Origin: Streptomyces flavotricini | GTDB lineage: Bacteria; Actinomycetota; Actinomycetes; Streptomycetales; Streptomycetaceae | NCBI RefSeq assembly: GCF_020639365.1 | Contig: NZ_JAINUL010000001.1 | Span: forward strand, 8,255,604 to 8,319,603 | Length of the DNA stretch: 64,000 bases | Reading direction: 5' to 3' | Made by a program: the position numbers and the translations under genes | Shown here: positions 1-7,742 of the stretch, piece after piece | Position numbering within the stretch: position 1 is the stretch's first letter | How the letters are laid out: every line of letters starts with the position of its first letter | Notes under the pieces: generated by a model | What the model was told of the DNA's origin: nothing | What the model saw: only the letters and a program-made list of their open reading frames with translations | Databases searched by the model: none

Positions 1-775
1 CCATGTGGGCGACGGACAGGTCCGCGGCCATCTCGGCGGCGGCTATCCACGGCAGCACCTCGCCGGCGACCGTCCCGGCCTCTTCGATGCGCCGCTCCGT
101 CGTCTGCGCCACCAGCCCGTCGAGGTCCCCGCGGTGCAGCCAGTCGGCGACCGTCCGGGCCCAGCCGGGCCGCGGTACGCCGTACAACTGGTCGGGCAGC
201 ATCCGGGGGCCGCCGACCTCCAGGGAGAAGCTGCCGCTGGCGACCACCGCGATGCGGCGGCCCGGCAGGTCCTCCAGGGCGCCCCGCAGCACCCGGCCGA
301 GCCGTCTGCAGCGTTCGGCCGAAGGGCGGGGCGCCACCATGCCGTTGAGGTACACCGGGACGACGGGCAGCCCGCGCGTGTTGAGGAAGTGAAGAGGCAC
401 CACGACGGAGTGGTCGACCGAGTGGCCGCGCAGGGCCACCGGGTCGAAGTCCTGGCCCACCAGGCCCCGGTGGAGGGTCGCGCCGACGCCCGCGTCGAGC
501 GCGTACGCGGTGGGGGGGACGCCCGGGACGTCGTCGTTGGGACCGAGCGCGCCGTCCCCGGTGGCTATGGCGAACGTCGGCCACATGTCCGGGGTGAACG
601 TGTTGATGTGGTCGCAGGTCAGGACGACGAGGACGTCCGCGTCCGCCCGTTCGACCACCTCGTCGACCGCCGCGTAGCGCTGTGCCACGTCCGCCCCGGC
701 GGCCGTGGCGGTGCGGGCCAGGGCGGGGAAGCCGGGGGTGTGCGGGACCCCGGCGACCGCGACGATCTCACCCAC
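1..775 (-). CDS. LigB-type extradiol ring-cleavage dioxygenase (3' end cut off by window)
   Basis: Translating the minus strand from a GTG at 775 gives an open frame to the window edge (258 residues, C-terminus missing). It starts MGEIVAVAGVPHTPGFP and contains CDHINTF, HSVDHSVVVPLHFL and ASGSFSLEVGGP, the signature pattern of LigB/DODA-type non-haem Fe(II) extradiol dioxygenases, which open catechol-like rings; the His residues of PHTP and CDHIN match the usual iron ligands. The start overlaps the stop of the upstream oxidoreductase by 8 bp, so the two are translationally coupled. Family assignment is firm; the substrate is unknown. It may oxidise a precursor of the neighbouring cluster or belong to an aromatic breakdown route that continues left of the window. 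Confidence 0.8.
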   Translation of the reverse strand, partial: MGEIVAVAGVPHTPGFPALARTATAAGADVAQRYAAVDEVVERADADVLVVLTCDHINTFTPDMWPTFAIATGDGALGPNDDVPGVPPTAYALDAGVGATLHRGLVGQDFDPVALRGHSVDHSVVVPLHFLNTRGLPVVPVYLNGMVAPRPSAERCRRLGRVLRGALEDLPGRRIAVVASGSFSLEVGGPRMLPDQLYGVPRPGWARTVADWLHRGDLDGLVAQTTERRIEEAGTVAGEVLPWIAAAEMAADLSVAHM

Positions 776-1853
776 GCGCCATCACCGCGCCCACGGCCGC
801 GGTCCCGGACGGTGCCGCGGCCCCGCCCTCGGAACGGGCCGTGCGGTACATCTCCCGGAGCAGGCGCAGGGTCTCGAGCCCCGCCGTGCCGTCGGCGGCC
901 ATGGTGTGCCGGGGGTCGCGGACCGCGGCGGCGAAGTCGGCGATCTGCCGGCGGTGCGAGATGCCGTAGTAGCCGATTCCGGCGGGTGGGGATGACACCT
1001 GCCCGCGCACGGTGCGGGCCGCCGCGCGCAGCGCGTCGCTGCCCTCGGCCAGGTGCAGCGTGCCGGGGTGGTCCAGGTCGAAGAGGACCGAGCCGCCGGT
1101 GCCGACGAGTTCGATGCGGGTGCGCCAGGTGATGCTGCTCGCGACCGTGACCTGGTACGTCACCAACGCGCCCTGCGGGCCCCGCAGGACGGCCGCCAGG
1201 GTGTCCTCCGTCTCCATGCCGCCACGGGGGGCCGTGTGCCCGGTGGCGGCGCCGACCACCGTGAGGCCGCCGGTCAGCCAGCGCGTCACGTCGAGTGCGT
1301 GGTAGCCCTGGTTGACCAGGGCGGAGCCGCCCTCGCCGGCGAAGGTGCCGCGCCAGTAGCTTTCGGCGTAGTACGCGTCGTCGCGGCCGCACTGGAGGCT
1401 GACGGTGCCGGACACGAGGCGTCCGAGCATGCCGTCGGCGATCCAGTCGCGCACGCCGGTGACGACCGGGTCGTAGCGGTGCTGGGAGACGACCGACAGG
1501 ACGCGGTCGGCGCGTTCGGCGAGGGCCGTCAGGGCGGCGCCCTCCTTGACGGTCATGGCCAGCGGTTTCTCCACCAGGACGTGCTTGCCCGCCGTGAGCG
1601 CCGCGGCGACCAGGTCGTGGTGCCCGGCGTGGTCGACGGCGACGGAGACGCTGTCGACCTCGGGGTCCGCCAAGACCTCGCGCACGTCCGAGGTCACCCG
1701 CGCAAGGCCGTACTCCCGGGCCAGGGCGCGCGCCCGGGACAGGTCGCGGTCGCAGGCCCAGCGCAGTTCGGCGTCCGGCAGCGCGGTAAATCCGTCGACG
1801 TGGTTGGGGGCTACGCGACCGCATCCCACCACGGCATGGACAAGGGGTTTCAC
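768..1853 (-). CDS. Gfo/Idh/MocA family NAD(P)-dependent oxidoreductase
   Basis: 361 residues from a GTG start. The N-terminal Rossmann fold shows VVGCGRVAPNHVDGF, and the family's EKP motif is present (VLVEKPLAMT, about residue 95), followed by the C-terminal alpha/beta domain with GSALVNQGYHALDVTRWL, where the family keeps its catalytic His/Asp pair. Such enzymes oxidise or reduce sugars, cyclitols or related polyols at one carbon using NAD(P). It is the first gene of a leftward unit and is coupled to the LigB-type gene. Its promoter region is shared, back to back, with the rightward biosynthetic operon and carries the same TTGACA/TTGACT elements, so it is probably part of the same regulon. 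Confidence 0.85.
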   Translation of the reverse strand: MKPLVHAVVGCGRVAPNHVDGFTALPDAELRWACDRDLSRARALAREYGLARVTSDVREVLADPEVDSVSVAVDHAGHHDLVAAALTAGKHVLVEKPLAMTVKEGAALTALAERADRVLSVVSQHRYDPVVTGVRDWIADGMLGRLVSGTVSLQCGRDDAYYAESYWRGTFAGEGGSALVNQGYHALDVTRWLTGGLTVVGAATGHTAPRGGMETEDTLAAVLRGPQGALVTYQVTVASSITWRTRIELVGTGGSVLFDLDHPGTLHLAEGSDALRAAARTVRGQVSSPPAGIGYYGISHRRQIADFAAAVRDPRHTMAADGTAGLETLRLLREMYRTARSEGGAAAPSGTAAVGAVMARG

Positions 1854-1935
1854 GGAGAACTCCTCGGGTCTCGCGGTTGCCCGCCGGACGGCAGCGCGAA
1901 TGAAGGGAAAAGGCGCGCGGCGGGCTCTCGACTTC

Positions 1936-1965
1936 AGTCAATGTCACGCGACTTGTGAATGTCAA
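1936..1965 (-). promoter_or_regulatory. Promoter of the leftward unit, TTGACA-N18-TTGACT
   Basis: On the minus strand TTGACA (1965-1960) is followed after 18 nt by TTGACT (1941-1936), about 80 nt before the GTG of the oxidoreductase. The same pair of hexamers with 17-nt spacing occurs in front of both rightward operons. The -10-like TTGACT is a weak match to TANNNT, which suits an activator-dependent promoter. Its role is inferred from the repetition. Confidence 0.5.
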
Positions 1966-2002
1966 TGCGCAGATTCTTCTCTTGGTCATCCATGACGATG
2001 CG

Positions 2003-2056
2003 TTAGTGACTCGATTAGTGACTGATCTTGACAAGCAATCATGAAGCGGCTTGACT
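2003..2056 (+). promoter_or_regulatory. Operator/promoter block upstream of the main biosynthetic operon (copy A)
   Basis: TTAGTGACT at 2003 and again at 2015, then TTGACA at 2028, then 17 nt to TTGACT at 2051. The whole block recurs at 20249 with identical spacing (boxes 12 bp apart, GAC cores at +12 and +10, 23 bp between the two TTGAC elements). Near-helical-turn direct repeats overlapping a -35 are the usual form of SARP binding sites, and a SARP-type regulator lies at 28200-31157, but which regulator binds is inference. The ORF start at 2051 proposed by open-frame logic falls inside this block and is therefore unlikely. Confidence 0.65.
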
Positions 2057-2131
2057 CTGCCTAGCCCGGCGTCGGGGCGCCGCCTCGCGGGCCGCCCCGG
2101 GAGCTCCCTCAACGGAGCCCCGCCGGCTGAT

Positions 2132-2995
2132 ATGCACCCGACCCACGAGCCGCCCCGTCGCGGCAGACCGGAGGACGTCGTGCTCCACCCGGACGAACTG
2201 GCCCGGCGTGCCCGGCAGCGGGTCGTCGAATTGGCCGCACGCAAGGCGGTCCACCTCGGCGCCGCACTGTCCATGACCGACCTGCTCGCCGTCCTCTACA
2301 CCCGAGGCCTGCGCTACCGCCCGGACCGGCCCGACTGGCCCGACCGGGACCTGCTCGTCCTCAGCAAGGGCCACGGCGCTTACGGTCTGTACGCGGTCCT
2401 CGCCGAACTCGGCGTCATCGAAGCCGACCTGGCCACCCTGCCCGGCCACCCCTCCGACTCCGTGCCCGGTGTCGAGGCCGCGACAGGTGCCCTCGGCCAC
2501 GGACTGTCCCTCGGCTGCGGCATGGCCCTCGGCGCGCGGCTGGCCGGCCGGGACCAGCGGGTCGTCGTCGTGACCGGCGACGGTGAGCTCGACGAAGGAA
2601 GCAACTGGGAGGCCGCGCAGTTCGCCGCGCACCACCGCCTCGGCAACCTCGTCGCCGTCGTGGACCGCAACCGGCTCCAGCAGGAGGGGGACACCGAGAA
2701 CGTGAACGCACTCGAACCGCTCGCCGACAAGTGGCGGGCCTTCGGCTGGCGCGTCGCCGAGGCCGACGGGCACGACACGGCCGCCGTCACCGACGCCCTG
2801 GCCGGACTCCGGTCCGGCGACGGCCCCGCAGTGCTGATCGCGCACACCGTCAAGGGCAAGGGCGTCCCCTTCGCCGAGGGCGATCCCGCCTGGCACATGG
2901 GCTCGTTGGACGCGGAACAGCTCCGGACGGCCCTCGCCGCACTCGGCGCACCCGCCGTCCCCGCCCTGGCGGCCGCGCGAGGTGACCGGCCGTGA
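2132..2995 (+). CDS. Transketolase, N-terminal (TPP-binding) subunit
   Basis: 287 residues from ATG 2132, chosen because the longer frame starts inside the conserved promoter block; a GGAG lies at 2114. It shows LSKGHGAYGLYAVL, GALGHGLSLGCGMALGARLAG and the thiamine diphosphate motif GDGELDEGSNWEA, typical of the small split transketolases in which the N-terminal half is a separate chain. With the next gene it should move a C2 ketol unit between sugar phosphates or onto another acceptor. A pathway-dedicated transketolase in a natural-product cluster suggests either a dedicated sugar precursor or a glycolyl-type C2 unit. First gene of a tightly packed operon running to about 20250. Confidence 0.9.
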   Translation: MHPTHEPPRRGRPEDVVLHPDELARRARQRVVELAARKAVHLGAALSMTDLLAVLYTRGLRYRPDRPDWPDRDLLVLSKGHGAYGLYAVLAELGVIEADLATLPGHPSDSVPGVEAATGALGHGLSLGCGMALGARLAGRDQRVVVVTGDGELDEGSNWEAAQFAAHHRLGNLVAVVDRNRLQQEGDTENVNALEPLADKWRAFGWRVAEADGHDTAAVTDALAGLRSGDGPAVLIAHTVKGKGVPFAEGDPAWHMGSLDAEQLRTALAALGAPAVPALAAARGDRP

Positions 2996-3936
2996 CCACC
3001 ACACCGCCCACCATGCGCACCGCACTCGCCGCCGCACTCGCCGAGGCGGTCGACGCGGACCCCGCCCTGATCACGCTGGGCGCCGACGGACAGGCCCTGT
3101 TCCAGGGCGTCATGGCCCGCCACCCGCGCCGGTACGTCGACGTCGGCATCGCCGAGGCCAACCTCGTCGGAGTCGCCGCCGGACTCGCCCGCAGCGGACT
3201 GCGCCCCGTCGCCGCCGCCATGGCCCCGTTCCTCGTCCGCCGCGCCTACGAACAGCTGCGCCTCGACGTGTGCGTGCCCGCCCTGCCCGTCGTCCTGCTC
3301 GGCGTCGGCGGGGGACTCGGCTACGGCCCCCTCGGCCCCACCCACCACGCCACCGACGACATCACGCTCATGTCGGCGCTGCCCCACATGAGCGTGCACT
3401 GCCCCGCCGACGCCGCGGACGCCGTGTCCATCCTGCGCAGCGTGCTGTCGTCCGGTGGTCCCGCGTACGTACGGCTCTCCGCGCGCCAGGACCCGCCGCT
3501 GCCCGCCGCGGCGTCCGACGGCGACCCGGGCACCCCCCGGCTGCTGCGCGACGGCGACGACGTCCTGCTGCTCGCCACCGGCCGCTGCGTGGCCGAGGCC
3601 CTCGCCGCGGCCGACGCCCTCGCCGCCGACGGAGTGGACGCCGCCGTGGCCTCCGTGACCACCCTGCACCCCTTCCCTGGGGACGCCGTCCGCGCCCTGG
3701 CCCGCCGCCGGGCGCTCGTCGTCACCGCCGCGGAGTCCCTGGGCCCCGGCGGCCTGGGGGACCGCACCGCACTGACCCTCGGCCGCGACGGCCCCCCGTT
3801 GGTGCGTCTGGAGACCGACCACCGTTACCCCCCGGTCGCCTCCCACGAAGACCTTCTCCACTTCTACGGGGTGGACAGCCGCGGCATCCGGTCCGCCGTG
3901 CTCGGCCGGTTCACCAGGAACACGAGGAAAGCGTGA
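2992..3936 (+). CDS. Transketolase, C-terminal (pyrimidine-binding) subunit
   Basis: 314 residues from GTG 2992, overlapping the previous stop (GTGA). It has the transketolase PYR-domain pattern RYVDVGIAEANLVGVAAGLA with the catalytic Glu of that motif, then a long loop GGGLGYGPLGPTHHATDDI and the C-terminal domain ending in a second Rossmann-like fold (VVTAAESLGPGGLGD). Length and order match the partner chain of split transketolases, so the two genes encode one heteromeric enzyme. Coupling ensures equal amounts. Confidence 0.9.
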   Translation: MTTTPPTMRTALAAALAEAVDADPALITLGADGQALFQGVMARHPRRYVDVGIAEANLVGVAAGLARSGLRPVAAAMAPFLVRRAYEQLRLDVCVPALPVVLLGVGGGLGYGPLGPTHHATDDITLMSALPHMSVHCPADAADAVSILRSVLSSGGPAYVRLSARQDPPLPAAASDGDPGTPRLLRDGDDVLLLATGRCVAEALAAADALAADGVDAAVASVTTLHPFPGDAVRALARRRALVVTAAESLGPGGLGDRTALTLGRDGPPLVRLETDHRYPPVASHEDLLHFYGVDSRGIRSAVLGRFTRNTRKA

Positions 3937-3938
3937 CG

Positions 3939-5195
3939 ATGAGGATCCTCTCCAGCGCCCAGGCCTGCGGATTCGGGCCCGTCTCCAAGCTGGTCGCCAT
4001 CACCCCCCTGCTCGCCGGCAGCCGGGTCGACTTCGTCGGCCAGGGCGTCGCACTCGACTTCGCCCGGCGCCACAGCCACCGCTTCCACCGCATCACCGAA
4101 GGCGACACCAGTCGGCACGAGGACCTGGCACAGGACCTCGCCGACGCCGACCTCGTGGTCAGCGTCATGGACGCCGAGCTCGTCTTCCGGGCGGTGCGCT
4201 CCGGACGCCCCGTGCTCTTCTTCGACAGCCTCCTCGGCTTCTGGCTGACCGACCGCAGCTTCGAGGAGCTGGCGGCGCGCGCGCAGCTCGTGCGCTGGGC
4301 CGACCACGACACCGCCCGCTACGTCTTCGACACCCTCGCCCCGCACGAGCGCATCCTGCTGGCGCACCTCCTCGCCCGCCGGTCCTACGCGCAGAACTTC
4401 CCCGGCGTCCCCGCGCGCATCGCCGCCCTGGCCGCGACGGGCGCCGATCACATCGAGCTGTGCGGTCCCATCGTCGACCGGGGAGCCCTGGAAGGCGCCC
4501 TGACCGAACCGCCCCCGGAGCGGCCCGCCGGCCTGCTGATCAACCTCGGCGGCTTCCAGAACTTCTTCCTGGACTACGAGTCCCACAACGCCTACCTCGA
4601 CCTCGTGCGCCGCTGGGTCTCCGAACTGGCCGTGGCCCGGCCCGAACTCGGCCGCATCCTGGTCTGCGGCGGAGCGTTCCGCCGGGGCGTCACCGAGACC
4701 CACGGCGACGTCGAGGTCGAGTACGCCTTCCTGCCCCAGACGGAGTTCCTGCGCCAGCTCGCCCACGCTCCGCTCTACGCCGTCCCGCCGAGCCTCACCT
4801 CGCTGCACGAGTCCGTCATCCTGCGCCGGCTCCCGCTGCTGCTCCCCGAGCAGCACTACGGACACATCGCCAACCTGCGGGCCCTGCGCGGCACCGTCGC
4901 CGGGGACATCGCGGCCAGCCTCACCGACCTCGGCAGCAGGTTCATCGTCCCCGAGGACGATCTGGAGGGCACCAAGGCCCTCGACCGGCTCACCCGCGAG
5001 CTGCTCACGGACGAGTCCGGCTACCGCCGACTCGCCGACCACCTGGACACGCGCCTGGCCGCCTACCAGGAGCTGACGGAAGCCGAGCGCGACGCCGCCG
5101 TCGACGAACTCGGCGCCCTGCTCGGCGGACCCGCACTGGCCGAACTCCTGGACCTCGTCGACCTCACCCCCGCCACCGCCGGGAGCCCCGCATGA
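3939..5195 (+). CDS. Glycosyltransferase-like protein (GT-B/MurG-like fold suspected)
   Basis: 418 residues. ATG 3939 is preferred over GTG 3933 because GAGGAAAG (3924-3931) sits at the right distance. N-terminal half begins MRILSSAQACGFGPVSKL, with a possible glycine-rich loop, and the second half opens with LLINLGGFQNFF and continues to a conserved block with SLTSLHESVILRRLPLLLPEQHYGH, which resembles the nucleotide-sugar end of GT-B enzymes. The similarity is to fold features only; I recognise no named family. It lies between a transketolase and an APH-fold kinase, so sugar or polyol chemistry is plausible. Confidence 0.5.
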   Translation: MRILSSAQACGFGPVSKLVAITPLLAGSRVDFVGQGVALDFARRHSHRFHRITEGDTSRHEDLAQDLADADLVVSVMDAELVFRAVRSGRPVLFFDSLLGFWLTDRSFEELAARAQLVRWADHDTARYVFDTLAPHERILLAHLLARRSYAQNFPGVPARIAALAATGADHIELCGPIVDRGALEGALTEPPPERPAGLLINLGGFQNFFLDYESHNAYLDLVRRWVSELAVARPELGRILVCGGAFRRGVTETHGDVEVEYAFLPQTEFLRQLAHAPLYAVPPSLTSLHESVILRRLPLLLPEQHYGHIANLRALRGTVAGDIAASLTDLGSRFIVPEDDLEGTKALDRLTRELLTDESGYRRLADHLDTRLAAYQELTEAERDAAVDELGALLGGPALAELLDLVDLTPATAGSPA

Positions 5196-6223
5196 CCCGC
5201 ACCCCCGTCCCGCCCCCGCCCGCCCCCGCGGACCTCGCCGACCTGACCGAACGCAGCGTCGACACCGACGAGGTGGCCCGGCTGATGCTCGCCGCCCACC
5301 TGGAACGCACCGGCACCCCCGAGCCCGGTCCCGACCGCGTGCGCTCGACCACCTGGACACCGGCCGGCGCCCGCAAGGTCCGCCGCCGCACCTTCGTCCG
5401 GCTCGACATCGACGGAGCGCCCGTCGCCGTGGCCAAGGTCCCGCTGTCCGTCACCGATCCCAAACTCGCCCGGGAGCTGGAGATCCTGCGGGGCTTCCCC
5501 GCCCCCGCCCCCCTCGGCAGCCCCGTGCCGCTGGACGCCCTGTGCGGCGGGTTCACCATGACCCACCTGCCCGGCGTCGACCTGCCCACCGCCGTCGCGG
5601 GCACCGACGGGCCCGGCGCCCTGTGGCAGGTGCTGCGCCCCGCCGTCCAACGGGTGGCCGAACTGCACCTGTCCGGAGGAACGTCCGGCCCGGCGACCAC
5701 CCCGGACCGGGCCCTGGAGACGGCCGCGGCGTACGTCCGCGAACCCGAGTTCGGCGTCCCGCACGTCGACGAGGCGCTGCGCACGGCCCTCCTCGCGCCC
5801 ACCCACGGCGACCTGGGCCCGTGGAACGTGCGCTACGACGCCCGCGACGGCTCCGCCCGGGTGCTGGACTTCGAGGACTACCGTGCCACCGGCATCGCCG
5901 CCATGGACGTCGTGAACCTGCTCGTCACGACGGCCCTGCCGGTCTTCCCGGACTACCCGGAACACGGCTTCGACTGGCTCTACGACCAGGTCTTCGCCTC
6001 CGACCACTGGTTCCGGTCCGTCCTGCAGCAGGGACTGGACCACTACGCCGCGCTCACCGGGCAGCACCCCGGCCGCGTCCTCGACCTGCTGCCCTTCACC
6101 TGCCAGTGGCTCATCGAGCGCATCGAGGCCGAAGGCCGCGACACCAGCGGGCTCTTCTACCGCACCTTCGTCGAGCGCTACCTGGAGCAGCGCCCCGCGG
6201 ACCACGGGAGCAGCCATGTCTGA
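5192..6223 (+). CDS. Aminoglycoside phosphotransferase (APH)-fold kinase
   Basis: 343 residues from ATG 5192, overlapping the previous stop (ATGA). The catalytic loop HGDLGPWNVRYD (His205, Asp207) and the metal-binding LDFEDY follow the APH/choline kinase pattern (HGDxxxxN ... DxxD-like). A Lys in VAVAKVPLSV could be the ATP-binding lysine. In a biosynthetic operon such a kinase either phosphorylates an intermediate or the product (self-protection). Position straight after the glycosyltransferase-like gene suggests joint action on one substrate. Function beyond phosphotransfer is not readable. Confidence 0.75.
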   Translation: MTRTPVPPPPAPADLADLTERSVDTDEVARLMLAAHLERTGTPEPGPDRVRSTTWTPAGARKVRRRTFVRLDIDGAPVAVAKVPLSVTDPKLARELEILRGFPAPAPLGSPVPLDALCGGFTMTHLPGVDLPTAVAGTDGPGALWQVLRPAVQRVAELHLSGGTSGPATTPDRALETAAAYVREPEFGVPHVDEALRTALLAPTHGDLGPWNVRYDARDGSARVLDFEDYRATGIAAMDVVNLLVTTALPVFPDYPEHGFDWLYDQVFASDHWFRSVLQQGLDHYAALTGQHPGRVLDLLPFTCQWLIERIEAEGRDTSGLFYRTFVERYLEQRPADHGSSHV

Positions 6224-7742
6224 GCAGACCCGCACCACGCCCGCGGACACGGTCGTCATCGGCGGCGGCCCCGCCGGACTGTTCGCCGCGCTCACCCTGG
6301 TCCGGGCGGGCCGGCGCGTCGTCCTCCTCGAAGCGGGCGGCGACATGGCCGAGAGCCTGTGCCCCCGGCTCGTGGCCCGCATGAAGGGGCGCACGGTCCG
6401 CGACGCGGAGAAGTTCCGCCTGCAGTGCGCGCGCTGCACCTGCCTCACCGGACTCGGCGGCGCGGCGTTCCACTTCGACACCAACCTCGGATACATCTCC
6501 TCGCTCACCCGCTCCAAGATCGAGACGGCGCCCGACGGGACGGTCCGCTCCTACAGCGGCCTGGAGCGCGCCCTCGGCTCCTTCGACCGCGCCCAGGACC
6601 TCATCTCCGAGGCGTACCGCACCCTCTACGAGCTGGGCCTGCCGCCCGCCGGACCGGCGCACGAGCCCGACGGCGCCCTCCTCGGCGACGGCACCGTCTT
6701 CCAGCACGTCGACACGGCGTACTCGCAGAGCGTCACCGTGGACGACTCCCTCGTCGTCATCGCCCGGCTCAGGGCCGAACTGGAACGCGGCGGCGGCAGC
6801 GTCCTGCTGCGCCACCGGGCCACCGATGTCGAGCCGCTGACCGGGGGCGGCTTCCACGTCCGCGCCGACACCCCCGACGGGCCCGCCGTGTTCCGCGCCG
6901 ACGACGTCATCGTCGGCGTCGGCAAGCTCGGCCTGCCCTGGGTGCGCGACCTCGCCGGACGGATCGGCGTACGCCACCGGCCCAGCAGCCGCGTCGACCT
7001 GGGCGTGCGGCTGGAGGGGGCCCGCGAGGACCTCGCACCCCTGCTGGACGGCTGCCACAACCCCAAGCTGTCCTTCCTCAACGAAGAGGGCCACTCGGTC
7101 CGGACGTTCTGCGTGTGCGAAGGCGGGCGCGTCATGCAGTACGGCTTCCTCGACGCCGTCGCGCTCGACGGGCAGCACTGCCTGAACCAGCCCACGACCA
7201 AGTCCAACCTCGGCATCCTCACCACCGTCGACCTGCCCGAAGGAACCGACGGCACCGAACACGCCGCCGCCTTCGCCCGGCGCGTCGCCGCCCACGGCTC
7301 CGGCAGGCCCGTCGTCAGCACCGTCGACGAGCTGGCCGGACGGCCGGTCCCGGACGGTCCGCTCACCACCAGCCTCATCAGCTACCACCACGGCGGCCTG
7401 CGCGACTGCCTGCCCGCCTCCACCGTCCGCGACGTCCTCGCCATGGTCGACCGGCTCAACACCCTCCACCCGGGGCTGGTTCCCGGCACGGCCACGGTAG
7501 CGGCGCCCGTCGTCGAACGCCTCTTCCCCGACCTGGACCTCTCCGACGACCTGGAGTCCTCCGTCCCCGGGCTGTACTTCGTCGGCGACAGCTCCTCGAA
7601 GATCATCGGCATCACGTACGGCGCCGCCACCGGCATGGCCGCGGCCCGCTCCGTACTGCAACGCCAGGGTGCCACACCACCTGCGGCCGGCACGGCCACG
7701 GCCAAGGCCACGACCCCGGCCGCGAGCGGGGGACCCCGATGA
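6216..7742 (+). CDS. FAD-dependent oxidoreductase/dehydrogenase
   Basis: 508 residues. The dinucleotide-binding motif VVIGGGPAGLFAALTLVRAG sits at residues 13-32; the C-terminal FAD motif SSVPGLYFVGDSSSKIIGITYGAATGMAAA closes the fold. The layout, with a Cys cluster LQCARCTCLTGLGG near residue 70, resembles uncharacterised FAD-dependent dehydrogenases (COG2509-like). About 30 Ala/Thr/Pro-rich residues trail at the C-terminus. Overlaps the previous gene by 8 bp and the next by 4. Likely oxidises an intermediate of the pathway; the Cys cluster may be structural, redox or metal-binding. Confidence 0.75.
   Translation: MSEQTRTTPADTVVIGGGPAGLFAALTLVRAGRRVVLLEAGGDMAESLCPRLVARMKGRTVRDAEKFRLQCARCTCLTGLGGAAFHFDTNLGYISSLTRSKIETAPDGTVRSYSGLERALGSFDRAQDLISEAYRTLYELGLPPAGPAHEPDGALLGDGTVFQHVDTAYSQSVTVDDSLVVIARLRAELERGGGSVLLRHRATDVEPLTGGGFHVRADTPDGPAVFRADDVIVGVGKLGLPWVRDLAGRIGVRHRPSSRVDLGVRLEGAREDLAPLLDGCHNPKLSFLNEEGHSVRTFCVCEGGRVMQYGFLDAVALDGQHCLNQPTTKSNLGILTTVDLPEGTDGTEHAAAFARRVAAHGSGRPVVSTVDELAGRPVPDGPLTTSLISYHHGGLRDCLPASTVRDVLAMVDRLNTLHPGLVPGTATVAAPVVERLFPDLDLSDDLESSVPGLYFVGDSSSKIIGITYGAATGMAAARSVLQRQGATPPAAGTATAKATTPAASGGPR

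Noticed and set aside
2051..2131. Longer start (TTG 2051) for the transketolase N-terminal subunit
   Set aside because: The codon is part of the conserved TTGACTCT element shared with the second operator block, and the added residues have no family similarity.
6359..7738. Long N-terminal extension of the NRPS frame back to 6359
   Set aside because: It is the shadow of the FAD oxidoreductase in another frame, Arg/Pro-rich; the true start ATG 7739 overlaps the upstream stop.
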